A stretch of DNA of 64,000 nucleotides from Lytechinus pictus (GCF_037042905.1 NC_087261.1:10315717-10379716), one strand, 5' to 3'; positions 12,641-23,276 are shown, numbered from the stretch's first letter. Numbers and translations: made by a program. The notes: generated by a model not told the origin, from the letters alone.

Positions 12641-12650
12641 TATTAGGAAA

Positions 12651-13676
12651 ATGAGTACTTCATTTGGAGACCCTCCATGTAGCCACTTGGAGCAGCTCAA
12701 ACTTCTCTGTAGATTGTGTGGCGAAAGGATCAGAAAAAGAAAAAAGCGTGGGGAATTTTCAGTTGAGAAATATAAGGATACTTTAGCCAAGCTTGGAATC
12801 GATGTTGCTCATGATGACCCGAATGTACATCCACCGTCATTTTGCCATTTGTGCTGTAATGAAACAAATGCCACCAGAGTCGTTGGCGGGAAGGGTAAAG
12901 AAAGGAGGGCTAAGTGGAAAGTTGTTTGGAACAAGCACACCGATGACGGCACGTGTCTGTCGTGCATAAAGGCAGAAAACTCGAAGAAGCCAGGACGTCC
13001 CAAGCTGATCAAATATGGTGGGAGACCACGTTTGGGCCCAGCCGTTGCAGAAGAAAGGCAGAAGAACCAGACGAGAATGCCTCTGCCACCCCTAACGGCC
13101 ATGACCCTTCGATCAAGACGGAAAACTCGGGCAACAGAAGAAATTCAGAATTGCCCTACATTGACTACAGCAACCCCAACTGCACCGATCTCGATTGCAC
13201 CAGGCGTTGACCCTTCAAAAGCTGGGTATCCCAAATTTAGGAAATTGGCATCAAAGGGTGCACATGAAAGCAAAACTCCAATTACTGGGACCACGTCCGC
13301 AAACACAGAAGTTGGGCTGGAACCTCAAGAGCTACGTCGCTTTGTCCTACCCTCATCCTTAGAAAAAACCATACAAATCAATGCTTTCCACAATCATGAT
13401 GCAGAGATCAAATGCAAGAAGTGCCAGAAAATGATCCCACTTGTTAACATTGATGAGCATGAATTTGAATGTGTCACACCATCACTCGCCCTACATGACC
13501 ATAACTACATGTTTCATGGGGAGAAAGAAAGAAGAGGAAGGAGAAAAAGAAAAGGTAATTCTGGAGATCAGATGCCTGAAGCTCATGAAGAGGAACCTTT
13601 GACAGATATGGTCCTGATAGAGAGGTCTGTATTAGAGGAGTTGTGGAGACGAGCCAAAAGAAATATGCAAGATTGA
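12651..13676 (+). CDS. RAG1-N-terminus-like zinc protein, short paralogue 1 (341 aa)
   Basis: Seen: a single open coding exon. A splice acceptor (TCTATTAG, ending 12646) lies four bases before the ATG, so an upstream noncoding exon is likely. Residues C20-C23, H60-P61, C65-C68, W93-x2-H96 and C102-C105 form a zinc pattern with the CRxCG ... HPxxFCxxC ... WxxH ... CxxC order of the RAG1 N-terminal region. GRP motifs follow, then C255-C258-H270-C274 (C2HC, UBZ4-like), a KERRGRRKRK basic stretch and a conserved VLIERSVLEEL tail. Unlike its two neighbours it lacks about 190 linker residues: SA joins directly to NTE, in frame. The last ~360 bp are nearly identical to paralogue 2. Function unknown; nuclear, DNA- or ubiquitin-binding is inferred. 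No transposase core is attached. Confidence 0.85.
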   Translation: MSTSFGDPPCSHLEQLKLLCRLCGERIRKRKKRGEFSVEKYKDTLAKLGIDVAHDDPNVHPPSFCHLCCNETNATRVVGGKGKERRAKWKVVWNKHTDDGTCLSCIKAENSKKPGRPKLIKYGGRPRLGPAVAEERQKNQTRMPLPPLTAMTLRSRRKTRATEEIQNCPTLTTATPTAPISIAPGVDPSKAGYPKFRKLASKGAHESKTPITGTTSANTEVGLEPQELRRFVLPSSLEKTIQINAFHNHDAEIKCKKCQKMIPLVNIDEHEFECVTPSLALHDHNYMFHGEKERRGRRKRKGNSGDQMPEAHEEEPLTDMVLIERSVLEELWRRAKRNMQD

Positions 13677-14640
13677 CAATGTATTCTGCTTGATGTACTT
13701 GGTTTGTCCAGTGGAAAAAGAATCATGATATTATGGAAAGGCAACTCTGTGCATTTACATACATAAAGTCCAGATCTCATCTTCTGGGTGATTGAATATT
13801 TGTGGATTCAGGAACGTTGATAAAAGACAGTGGAAACTGAAGTAGCCGTGTGCCTTTGAAGACAACCGGGAAATACCTCCCATTATGCTGGGTAATTACA
13901 ATGTAGCTTTCAATTATTAAAAACTCTTATCTTAAATACCTTAATATTAAAAGGGATGTTTCAAGGATTTAAGTAGAAATACCTCCCCATTTTCATAGGC
14001 AATGCTCCTATTTGACATAAAACAATAGAGAATCAGAGCTGCTGTAAATGCTTGCATCCAGCAAGGTCGTGAACACATTTACCCCATGACCCACATTTTG
14101 TAATGTACAATTTACAGATATATATACAAATGTACATGTAGGTGTGATAATGCTTCAATCCATTTTCAGAGATTTCCAAAATCTTAAACCTCAGTATTCG
14201 TGAATGGTTTTTGTACAGGTTTTAGACTTCATTCACATTACATTCTGTAGCTATTCTTGTCTACATGTATGTGTACAGACTAAACCTTTATTTTTTTTCA
14301 GTATTGTCAATATTTTACTATAAAAGATGAGGCTACTTGTACATACTTTATTAAAATTTTTACGGCCATGCTAGTGCTGATCAAGACTGTGTTCATTGCA
14401 TTCTTTGTTTTGTTTGAATCACATACATGTAGTTTTTGAATTATAATTCTCTGGAGAAATGGTTTTGGACAGGGAAGGGATGGAAAATAACCTCTCTTTT
14501 GGCATTGGTATGAAGCTTTTAAGAATAACATCAACATTCTCGGAAAAGTGTACTGGCTTTGGGATCTAGTTTTCACCCATTGACATTTTTGTGATTAAAA
14601 AAAATGATATCCAGTACCCCTTTTCAGTACCTTTTTTTTA
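13677..14640 (+). other. 3' flank of paralogue 1, duplicated at 17210-18420
   Basis: Most of this stretch recurs downstream of paralogue 2, starting with the shared ACAATGTATTCTGCTTG after the stop codon. ATTAAA at 13916-13921 is a possible poly(A) signal. The small frames inside (e.g. 14307-14576 minus) are not supported as genes. Confidence 0.7.
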
Positions 14641-15595
14641 AAGGGAAAGGCAGGATAGGATGAGCAATTTTTTGCTTTTTGCATGTTAGGACTGATATGA
14701 CTAATAATCTTGTAGCAATAAGTACATGTACCTTGCCTTTACAGTTTGGGAAACATTTTTTACCTACATGTATATGAAACTTTCTACATGTACTCCCACA
14801 CTGAAAGGCACTATCACCTTTAAAACAAATGATGTCAAATGGCTCATCTTGCCCCACATATGGGGTAAGTTGACCCACCTTCTGAGGTAAGTTGAGCCAC
14901 AAAAACTATGTTTAAAACTATGGGGCAAGAACCAGCGTGACAATTATTCTTTTCACTTGCTAATTCTCTAGAAAACACTAAACATCCTCTAAAAAGTAAA
15001 ACTACTGTCTTGTGAATTTGGTCCCATCTGCTTGCATATCAATGACCCTTTGCATTACCATATGAATTACCATGGCTCAACTTGTCCCATGTTTGCTGGC
15101 TCACCCTTCCCCAGTCCGAACTTCATCAGATATTTTCACATCCACACATTTATTATGCACCCATCATGTGAAAGAATATGACAAGAATGAGGATCCATAC
15201 CTGGACTAACAATATTGTCACCTAACATGTCCTTGTTATATTTAAAGATGAATTAAAGATGCATGTGGGTTAAATACACTAGTTAGTCTATGTCACACTT
15301 TCTTACTTTATTTTGTCTGAAATTTGTATTTTTCCCTCTGAAAAACTACTTTCTGTTTCAATGTTGAAAACAATGTAGTAATGGTAGGTGTAATGCAATG
15401 GGTCATCAATATATGACGCCACCACGATGTCTGACTCGTTCATTATTGGCCTGGGGGTGGTGGCTCATCTTAACCTTTAATATGTTCAACGTACCCCGCC
15501 TTCCCCTACAGAAAAAAAAATCACGGCATGGACTTTTGATAAGGTCCCTTACTTTGCTTTGTACTCGTGTACATGTTTTTCTTTTTTCTTTTCTT
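14641..15595. other. Spacer between paralogues 1 and 2
   Basis: No gene seen. Short repeats GGGGTAAGTTGACCCAC and GGTAAGTTGAGCCAC lie near 14862-14900, with related GGCTCAACTTGTCCC near 15073, suggesting a decayed inverted element. The last ~60 bases resemble the pre-exon sequence of paralogue 1, so the duplicated unit includes the 3' end of the intron. Confidence 0.5.
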
Positions 15596-15610
15596 TCTCT
15601 TAGATCTAAA

Positions 15611-17209
15611 ATGAGTTCTTCAGTTGGAGACCCGAGCCACTTGGAGCTGCTCAAACTTCTCTGTAGATTATGTGGCGAAAGGATCAGAAAAAAGCATGGG
15701 GAATATTCAGTTGGGAAATACAAGGATACTTTAGCCAAGATTGGAATCGATGTTGCTCAGGATGACCCGAATGTACATCCACCATCATTTTGTGTTTTGT
15801 GCTGTATTGAAACAAATGCCGCTAGAGTCACTTGCGGCAAGGGGAAAGAAAGGAGGGATAAGTGGAAGGCTGTTTGGAACAAGCACACCGAAGATGGCAC
15901 ATGTCTGTCGTGTACAAAGGCAGAAAACTCTAAGAAGGGAGGACGTCCCAAGCTGATCAAAAGAAGTGGGAGACCACGTTTGGACCCAGCCATTGCAGAA
16001 GAAAGGCAGAAGAACCAGACGAGAATGCCTCCTCCACCCCCAACGGTCATGACCCTCCGATCAGGGCGGAAAACTCGGGCAACAGAAGAAATTCAAAATT
16101 GCCCTACATCGACTGCAGCAATCGCAACTGCACCAATCTCTGTTGCACCAGGTGTAAATCCTCCAAAAGCTGGATATCCCAAATTTCGGAAATTAGCACC
16201 AAAGGGTGCACATGAAGGCGAAACTCCAATTACTGGGACTCCGTCGGCACTGTTAAATACCACAGTGTCACAGAGGATTCAGGGCATGCAGGCCACACCT
16301 TTTCCACAATCTCAGAATTGCGTGTATGTTCAGTCATTAAGTGGAATGCAGACACCAGTGGCATTGAATATTAACCCACAGAATCAGGCAAATATACATT
16401 CACTTGCCCCTTCTTTGTATTTGATTCCTGGTACCAGTGGCATTCAGGGTCTTCCCTCTACTCCACTCCAGACACTAAATGGAATACCAATCATCCAGTC
16501 ACTCCAGCAACCATTACTTAATCCTGTGGTGCAAACTGCAGGAGTCATTCCAAATTTACTTACCTTTGTTCAGCCTTCAGGGATTCTCTGCTCTTTGCCA
16601 GCTGCCCAGCCTATTCCTAATCAGCCACTGCAGAGCAACCCTTTAGCAGACAAACGAGAAGGATCCTCAGCAGTCCCTATAACATCTTCCAATGCTAAGC
16701 TTTCAGATACGTCGCGGAATATAACTGAGGAAAGTGACGAAAACTCTGATATCAGTCTGTCTTCTTTTCCTGAGGTTTTAGAGACATCTGCCAAAAATTT
16801 GGTTGAATCAGTTGAAGATGTTTTACCAAGCTCAAACACAGAGTTTGATCGGGAACCTCAAGAGCTACGTCGCTTTGTCCTACCCTCATCCTTAGAAAAA
16901 ACCATACAAATCAATGCTTTCCACAATCATGATGCAGAGATCAAATGCAAGAAGTGCCAGAAAATGATCCCGCTTGTTAACATTGATGAGCATGAATTTG
17001 AATGTGTAACACCATCACTCGCCCTACATGACCATAACTACATGTTTCATGGGGAAAAAGAAAGAAGAGGAAGGAGAAAAAGAAAAGATGATTCTGGAGA
17101 TCAGATGCCTGAAGCTCAAGAAGAGGAGCCTTTGACAGATATGGTCCTGATAGAGAGGTCTGTATTAGAGGAGTTGGAGAGACGAGCCAAAAGAAATATG
17201 CAAGATTGA
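15611..17209 (+). CDS. RAG1-N-terminus-like zinc protein, paralogue 2 (532 aa)
   Basis: The ATG at 15611 was chosen because it lies eight bases after the acceptor TCTCTTAG and aligns with the starts of both paralogues; the 71 codons upstream in frame are intronic. Zinc region: C18-C21, H56-P57, C61-C64, W89-x2-H92, C98-C101, matching the RAG1 N-terminal order. GRP motifs at 111-113 and 120-122 look like AT-hooks. Residues ~190-410 are a Pro/Gln/Leu/Ile-rich linker of activation-domain type, followed by a Ser/Glu-rich part. C446-C449-H461-C465 is a C2HC finger resembling UBZ4; a basic stretch and the VLIERSVLEEL tail follow. ATTAAA at 17425-17430 may be the poly(A) signal. Likely nuclear. Either a host gene family or domesticated from a transposon; function unknown. 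Confidence 0.88.
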   Translation: MSSSVGDPSHLELLKLLCRLCGERIRKKHGEYSVGKYKDTLAKIGIDVAQDDPNVHPPSFCVLCCIETNAARVTCGKGKERRDKWKAVWNKHTEDGTCLSCTKAENSKKGGRPKLIKRSGRPRLDPAIAEERQKNQTRMPPPPPTVMTLRSGRKTRATEEIQNCPTSTAAIATAPISVAPGVNPPKAGYPKFRKLAPKGAHEGETPITGTPSALLNTTVSQRIQGMQATPFPQSQNCVYVQSLSGMQTPVALNINPQNQANIHSLAPSLYLIPGTSGIQGLPSTPLQTLNGIPIIQSLQQPLLNPVVQTAGVIPNLLTFVQPSGILCSLPAAQPIPNQPLQSNPLADKREGSSAVPITSSNAKLSDTSRNITEESDENSDISLSSFPEVLETSAKNLVESVEDVLPSSNTEFDREPQELRRFVLPSSLEKTIQINAFHNHDAEIKCKKCQKMIPLVNIDEHEFECVTPSLALHDHNYMFHGEKERRGRRKRKDDSGDQMPEAQEEEPLTDMVLIERSVLEELERRAKRNMQD

Positions 17210-18420
17210 CAATGTATTCTGCTTGGTGTACTTGGTTTGTCCAGTGGAAAAAGAATCATGATATTATGGAAAGGCAACTCTGTGCGTTTAAGTCCAGACC
17301 TCATCTTCTGGGTGGTTTAGTGGATTCAGGAACATTGATAAAAGACAGAAGTAGCCATGTGCCTTTGAAGACAACCAGGAGATACCTTCCATTATGCTGG
17401 GTAATTACAATGTAGCTTTCAATTATTAAAAACTCTTACTTATCTTAAATACCTTAATATTAAAAGTGATGAGATCAGACAGCTGAGTGGCACTTAAATA
17501 CTGATGCATGTATGATTAATGCAATGCGCATAAGCAGTAAGCTCAGTTGCTATTGCAAGTTAGCGTATGCACGAGTCGCTGACAGCATGGTAGTCGAATC
17601 ACAAGGATGCAATGTCGAGGCTTACATGTATGACTACATTGCGATTCATCTCCCCTCACTCAGTCTCAGACCAGTCGTAGACCAATTGGGTCGTACATGT
17701 AAGGTGTACGGTGGCCTTTACAGAGATGGGTGTGATAACGCTCTGATCTAATTTCAGAGATTTCCAGACTCTTAACCTCAGCATTCATTATAAGCAGCTT
17801 GTAAACACATTATAGACTACATAGTATAGCTATTCATGTCTACATGTACATGTACATGTATGTTTACAGAGTAAGATTAATGTCACTTCTTTTTTGTACA
17901 TGTACACAGACACACATATTGAATTTAAACTCAGCCTGTACCATATGTGGCAAATTTGCCATCAGTCGTTTCTTCCAAGGATAAACCTTTATTTTTTTAG
18001 GAGGATGGGAATCCCATAGAAAACCAGTTATTATTTTTCATTTCGAATATGTTGTCCATAGTTTATTATAAAATATGAGGCTACTTGTACATTATTTCTT
18101 TATTAAATTAATACAGTCGATGCTAGTCCCTAAAACGATCAAGACTTTGTGTTCATTGCGTCCTTTGTTTTGTTTGAATCTCGTAGTCCTTGAATTATAA
18201 TTCTCTGGGAAGTGGTTTTGGACGGGGCAGGGTTAGAAAATTACCTCTTTTTTGGTATTGGTGTGAAAATTTATAACATCAACATTCTTGGAAAAGTGTA
18301 CTGGCTTTGGAATGTATTTTTCATCCCTTGATTTTTTTTATAATTAAAAAATGATATCCAGTCCCCTTTCTCAGTACTTTTTTTTATTTTCTTTTAAAAA
18401 TGGCCCCTTGAATATTTACA
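17210..18420 (+). other. 3' flank of paralogue 2 (duplicate of 13677-14640)
   Basis: The 3' untranslated sequence and ~1 kb of downstream DNA match the flank of paralogue 1 with insertions and deletions. About 350 bp around 17480-17750 has no obvious counterpart. This fixes the duplication unit at roughly 2-2.8 kb. Confidence 0.7.
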
Positions 18421-19020
18421 AATTTGTGATTGGGTACAGGAAAAATCACACAAATATATCCTTTAGTTTTCATTTCATTCAATACCTCAAAAGTGGTTTC
18501 ATAGTAGAAAAATAAACATACATGTACACAGATTTTTTTTTTTGAAGGGGTACCTAATCAGAATAATCAGACAACTATAAATTCATGAATACACGTAGAT
18601 CCACTAATTTATTAATATGTTTCTATTTCATGCCATCAACGCATTTATTGTTTGAGCATATACAATTTCTATAATTTCGTACTGAATAGATACAGTTACA
18701 GACACTTGAAGGATACTTTATTTTCAAAAACCTAAGAGTGGATTCTAGTTTCAGAGCTGCCATTTAGTATGATCTTATCCTATTTAGTAGGATTTATATT
18801 GGGAAAGTGACACTGAATAGGTTCTTCCCCTATAAATAAAAGTCTTAAAACTTGTAAGAATGAGGATTTTTGGTGTGTTTTAAAATAAAAATTATGAGTT
18901 TAGGCTTGAAAATAGGAAAAAGAAATGACTGTTTCTGAATCACTTGAGGTATTTCATAATAAGTTTCTTATATCTGTAGATGATGTAAAACTTATTGATA
19001 AGTGGTGTCTTTTCTTTTCT
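18421..19020. other. AT-rich spacer before paralogue 3
   Basis: No gene or clear repeat seen. The last bases form a pyrimidine tract leading to the acceptor TTCCTAG ending at 19026. Confidence 0.4.
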
Positions 19021-19033
19021 TCCTAGGTCCAAG

Positions 19034-20719
19034 ATGAGCACTTCAGGTGGAGGCTCCTGCCATGCAGACTTTCTCAAAGTTCTTTGTAGGTTATGCGGTA
19101 AAAGGATCAGAAGTAACCGTGGATGGGCTTATATGAAATACAAGAAAATCCTTGCCAAACTGGGACTTGACCCTGCTTGTGAAGACCCTGATATACACCC
19201 AGAATTTGTTTGCCATGGATGTCATTTAAGACTTTTTTATAAGAAAGGGAAGGCAGCCAAAACTTATGGGGAAATAACATGGAAAAGGCACACCGATGAT
19301 GGTGCATGCCAAACTTGCAAGAAGGGGGAAAATGCTCAGAGGTCTGGACGTCGGAAGAAAAAGATACGCACTGGAAGACCACGTTTGGACCCAAAAGTTG
19401 CAAAAGAAAGGAGAAAGAATCGGAAAAGAATGTCACTTCCATCTCCCAAAGTCATGAACACCCGATCTCGACGGAAAGCCCAGAAAATAGCCGGAAAGGC
19501 TGGGCGTCCCAAATTAAGGAAATTAGCCCCAAAGGGTGCACAAGAAGTTCCAATTGTTCTTGTCCCTGCTGCAGGTAGCCTTCCTGGCATCCAGGAAACA
19601 CATTTCACATTAGCTCATAACACCACTCGGACAACAGGTGGAATAGAGACACCAATGGCTTTCCCCCTGCAGACTCTCCAGAACTCTTCTTTCTTAACCT
19701 TACAAGGAGCGCAGCCATTGAGTATCAATCCACTGATTCGGACAATTGGACCATCACTTGTCCCTGCTTCATATTTGATTCCTGATGCCAGTGGCCTTCA
19801 AGGTCTTTCCTGCACCGTCTTAACTCAAAACCCATTTCAGACAGGAAGTGGAGTCCAGCAGATGCAGAACCCCATGGGACTTCCTCTGCTCCAGACACCC
19901 AATGTAATACCAATTATCCAGTCAATCCAGCCATCTCTGTTTAACCCTTTGGTGCAGGCCACAGGATTTGTTCCCAACATGTTTCCTTTAGTTCAGCCTG
20001 CAGGGCCTCTTGGCACTGTACCAGCAGTTCAACCTTCTCTTAACCAGCCCGTGTTTCCAACCGCTGCAACAGAGACAAGTGAAGGAATTTTCTCAACCAC
20101 AAGTACCACTGCTGTGCCTTGTTCCATTGCCCAGCCTTTAGATACATCTACAAATGATTCGGACAATGAATTAAGAGATGATATTGCTGCAAGCCCAAAC
20201 CCAAGTCCCTCTACTCCCTGTTCCATTGTTGAGCCTTTAGAGACAACTGCAAATGTTTTGGATGATGAATTAACTAAAGATGTCTTGGCAATCCCAAGTC
20301 CCTCACCATCTTCCTTAGCTGGTCCCTCAGAAACTTTGCCAAACACAGAAGTTGATCAGGAATCTCAGGAATTACCTCGTTTTGTCCTACCCTCAACTTT
20401 AGACAAAGCTATATGTATTGATGCATTCCAGAAACACGATGCCGGGATCAAGTGCAAGGTTTGTCTTAAAATGATACCGCTTGTTCATGTTGATCAGCAT
20501 AAGTTTAAGTGTGTCCCGCCCTTTCTCGCTCTTAACGATCATAACTATATGTTCAGTGAAGAGAAAGATGAAAAAAAGAGAAAAGCGAGAGAACTGAGAA
20601 AAGGACTTCTCTCTAAAGATAAGACGCCTGAGGTTGAAGAAGCGGAACCTGTCTATGATGTGGTCCTGATAGAGAGGTCTCTATTAGAGAATTTGGAGGG
20701 TGTTATCAATCGAAAATGA
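19034..20719 (+). CDS. RAG1-N-terminus-like zinc protein, paralogue 3 (561 aa)
   Basis: The start codon lies seven bases after the acceptor TTCCTAG, as in the neighbours; 13 in-frame codons upstream are intronic. This is the most diverged copy but has the same plan: C18-C21, H55-P56, C60-C63, W83-x2-H86, C92-C95. Its DIHPEFVCHGC is the closest of the three to the RAG1 IHPxxFCHxC block. GRP motifs follow (GRRKKK, GRPRLD, GRPKLRK), then a long Pro/Gln/Leu-rich linker with NPL and PIIQSIQP-type repeats, a Ser/Thr/Pro-rich part, C474-C477-H489-C493 (C2HC), a Lys/Arg-rich stretch and VLIERSLLENL. AATAAA at 20995-21000 is a good poly(A) signal. It keeps the linker lost in paralogue 1, so that loss is derived. 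No DDE core, RING or RAG2 neighbour is visible. Confidence 0.88.
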   Translation: MSTSGGGSCHADFLKVLCRLCGKRIRSNRGWAYMKYKKILAKLGLDPACEDPDIHPEFVCHGCHLRLFYKKGKAAKTYGEITWKRHTDDGACQTCKKGENAQRSGRRKKKIRTGRPRLDPKVAKERRKNRKRMSLPSPKVMNTRSRRKAQKIAGKAGRPKLRKLAPKGAQEVPIVLVPAAGSLPGIQETHFTLAHNTTRTTGGIETPMAFPLQTLQNSSFLTLQGAQPLSINPLIRTIGPSLVPASYLIPDASGLQGLSCTVLTQNPFQTGSGVQQMQNPMGLPLLQTPNVIPIIQSIQPSLFNPLVQATGFVPNMFPLVQPAGPLGTVPAVQPSLNQPVFPTAATETSEGIFSTTSTTAVPCSIAQPLDTSTNDSDNELRDDIAASPNPSPSTPCSIVEPLETTANVLDDELTKDVLAIPSPSPSSLAGPSETLPNTEVDQESQELPRFVLPSTLDKAICIDAFQKHDAGIKCKVCLKMIPLVHVDQHKFKCVPPFLALNDHNYMFSEEKDEKKRKARELRKGLLSKDKTPEVEEAEPVYDVVLIERSLLENLEGVINRK

Positions 20720-20994
20720 CCATTGCAGCATGTACTTTATATGTTCAGTGGAACAACACTATGTGTAAAAGACAGGCATTCTGAGTCTAATTTAGACCTT
20801 CCGTAGAAAGGTGTGTGGATACTGTTTAAATAAACTGTCGCAGAAAATCGACTCAAGTAACTTTGAATAAGCAGGAAGATCAGAGGCATTATGGAATAGC
20901 AGCCCTACTCATCTTTATCATGATTGTATTGAAGGTCCCTTCCTCCAGTCTACTGGGTAATTATTGTTATCAGTGTACTTAGTATTTGTCTCCA

Positions 20995-21000
20995 AATAAA
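20995..21000 (+). terminator. Poly(A) signal of paralogue 3
   Basis: An AATAAA lies 276 bases after the stop codon, in AT-rich sequence. Confidence 0.6.
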
Positions 21001-21348
21001 GAAAAAACAAAGGTTCTTAGCTTAATTGTTTCATCTTATGTATATATGCAAATGATTTACGATTATCTTATACATGATGAAGTAATCACCAAGCCTGGAT
21101 AAGTTTGTCATGCCCTTAGACAAATTAGAGAAACATTTTTTTGTTCCTTCTTGAACATGTGGAATTACTAATTGCTTAAAAATTTTATGGTGCAGTCAGG
21201 TTTGTCCTTATTGTAAATTCATTGGAAAAAAAATGGAAATATATGATTCAAATACTAAAAAGACGACAAATATTGTGTGATTGACATCATTGACTCTCAT
21301 TTGCATGACATTGTGTTGTGCATATGTTTTGTGAAAAATAAATGAAAC

Positions 21349-22120
21349 TTTAACCCTAAACAGGCGGGGGGGGGGGTTTAATCAACCCCCCCTCAACATT
21401 TTCTGCGATCATTCCGCCGCGCGTAATTTTTTGACCGCGCCACTCGCAGAGTTTATACTTTTAAGTCTAGCGCATCTTTTGAGACCAAATTTACGACACC
21501 CGGGTACGCGGTTCCGAAATTACGCAACATTTTGTAAGTGCATGTCAGACCAAAAATTGTTCCAAAACGTGATTTTGTGTACATAGTAAATGCAAATTGA
21601 GTTTTCTCATCTTATTCATAAAGATATGATTATTTTTACTTTTAACAGCTGAAATCAATTGATTTTAGCATAAGTATGCTTCAAAAAGGTTGTGCAATAA
21701 ATCTGGTGAAAAAAACTAAAGAAAACCAAAAGGTTGAAAAACAAAGAAATACATAAAACAATAAAATACATAAGAAATTGATTTCCAAACCGAAGTTTTT
21801 TTCAATTGCGATTGTTAAGAATGCTACAAAGAATATTTGTACAAAAAATTAGCATTCTAGGAGCTTTATTTAGTGAATTAGAGCAAAAAGTATGATTTAT
21901 GCATAAATTAGCATAATTAATTCATATAAAATAAAATCTCATTATTTTGGAAAATTTTACCATACAGCATTGTAGATTACATCGCACACTACCAGCGTGC
22001 AAATTTTTGTGGCGATCGGCGGCTGAGATCTCAGGGGGGGGTTGAATCAACCCCCTCCCCGCCACAGAACAGCCAAAAAAGCCCGGCCTAGTTAGTGATA
22101 TCTCCTTGGTTAGGGTTAAA
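21349..22120. mobile_element. 772-bp TIR element (TTTAACCCTAA ends)
   Basis: TTTAACCCTAA at 21349 is mirrored by TTAGGGTTAAA at 22110-22120. Just inside both ends sit G-run/TTGAATCAACCCCC hairpins (near 21363-21391 and 22033-22059). No coding region. The TTAGGG is part of the TIR, not telomeric. Confidence 0.75.
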
Positions 22121-22194
22121 AGATAATGTATTTCCTGGTTATGCTGTACATATGTGTAAACAGTGATGAAGTGACACTGCGGTAATAATGAGGA

Positions 22195-23118
22195 TGTTAA
22201 TGATTTTGATGATGGTGGTTGGTAATGGTAATGATGATGATGATAATGGTAATAACGATGATGATGATAATGGTAATAATGATGGTGATGATAATGGTAA
22301 TAACGACGATGGTGATGATAATGGTAATAACGATGATGATAACAATGATGGTGGTGATAATGGTAATAACCATGATGGCGGTGATAATGGTAATAACCAT
22401 GATGATAATGGTAATAACGACGATGGTGATGATAATGGTAATAACGATTATGATAATAACAATGATGGTGGTGATAATGGTAATAACGATGATGGTAATA
22501 ATGATGATGGTGGTGATAATGGTAATAACGATGATGGCGGTGATAATGGTAATAACGATGGCGGTGATAATGGTAATAACGATGATGGCGGAGATAATGG
22601 TAGTAACCATGTCGGTGATAATGGTAATAACGATGATGGTGGTGATAATGGTAATAACAATGATGGTGGTGATAATGGTAATAACAATGATGGTGGTGAT
22701 AATGGTAATAACGATGATGGTGGTGATAATGGTAATAACAATGATGGTGGTGATAATGGTAATAACGATGATGGTGGTGATAATGGTAATAACGATGATG
22801 GTGGTGATAATGGTAATAACGATGGCGGAGATAATGGTAGTAACCATGTCGGTGATAATGGTAATAACGATGATGGTGGTGATAATGGTAATAACAATGA
22901 TGGTGGTGATAATGGTAATAACAATGATGGTGGTGATAATGGTAATAACAATGATGGTGGTGATAATGGTAATAACGATGATGGTGGTGATAATGGTAAT
23001 AACAATGATGGTGGTGATAATGGTAATAACGATGATGGTGGTGATAATGGTAATTACGATGATGGTGGTGATAATGGTAATAACAATGATGGTGGTGATA
23101 ATGGTAATAAGGATGATG
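22195..23118. repeat. 27-bp minisatellite (GATGGTGGTGATAATGGTAATAAC family)
   Basis: Tandem monomers of 27 bp (e.g. GATGGTGGTGATAATGG followed by TAATAACAAT) with 9- and 18-bp variants run for 0.9 kb and resume after 23276. Because the period is a multiple of three, all frames stay open, giving artificial ORFs such as repeated DNGNNDDGG. Not a gene. The tract abuts the 3' tail of a SINE and probably expanded from it. Confidence 0.93.
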
Positions 23119-23276
23119 CAGGGGTGTGAGTAGTCACAAATAAAAAGATCTGAAAAAAGCTGAAGAGTGCTGAATAAGTCTGAAATAGAAAGAGCTCCCA
23201 TACATTATGTACAGAGGAAAGCCAAAATAAGTTGAAAATAAAAACAAAAAAATCTGAGTGAACTCTCACACCCCTG
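23119..23276. mobile_element. 158-bp hAT-type MITE inside the minisatellite
   Basis: Perfect 12-bp inverted ends CAGGGGTGTGAG / CTCACACCCCTG. The 8-bp flanks GGATGATG and CGATGATG agree at 7 of 8, but this is weak evidence in a GAT-rich tract. The CAGGGGTG terminus is typical of hAT elements. The interior is AT-rich without a frame. Confidence 0.85.

Noticed and set aside
15398-15610. N-terminal 71-codon extension of paralogue 2
   Set aside because: It crosses a pyrimidine tract and splice acceptor and has no counterpart in the paralogues; the conserved start is at 15611.
22110-22120. TTAGGG as a telomere-like signal
   Set aside because: Single copy that forms the inverted end of the 21349-22120 element.
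22188-23201. Long open frames on both strands (up to 334 codons, repeats like DNGNNDDGG or TIIVITIIT)
   Set aside because: They are products of the 27-bp minisatellite; its period is a multiple of three, so every frame stays open. No start context, domain or codon bias.
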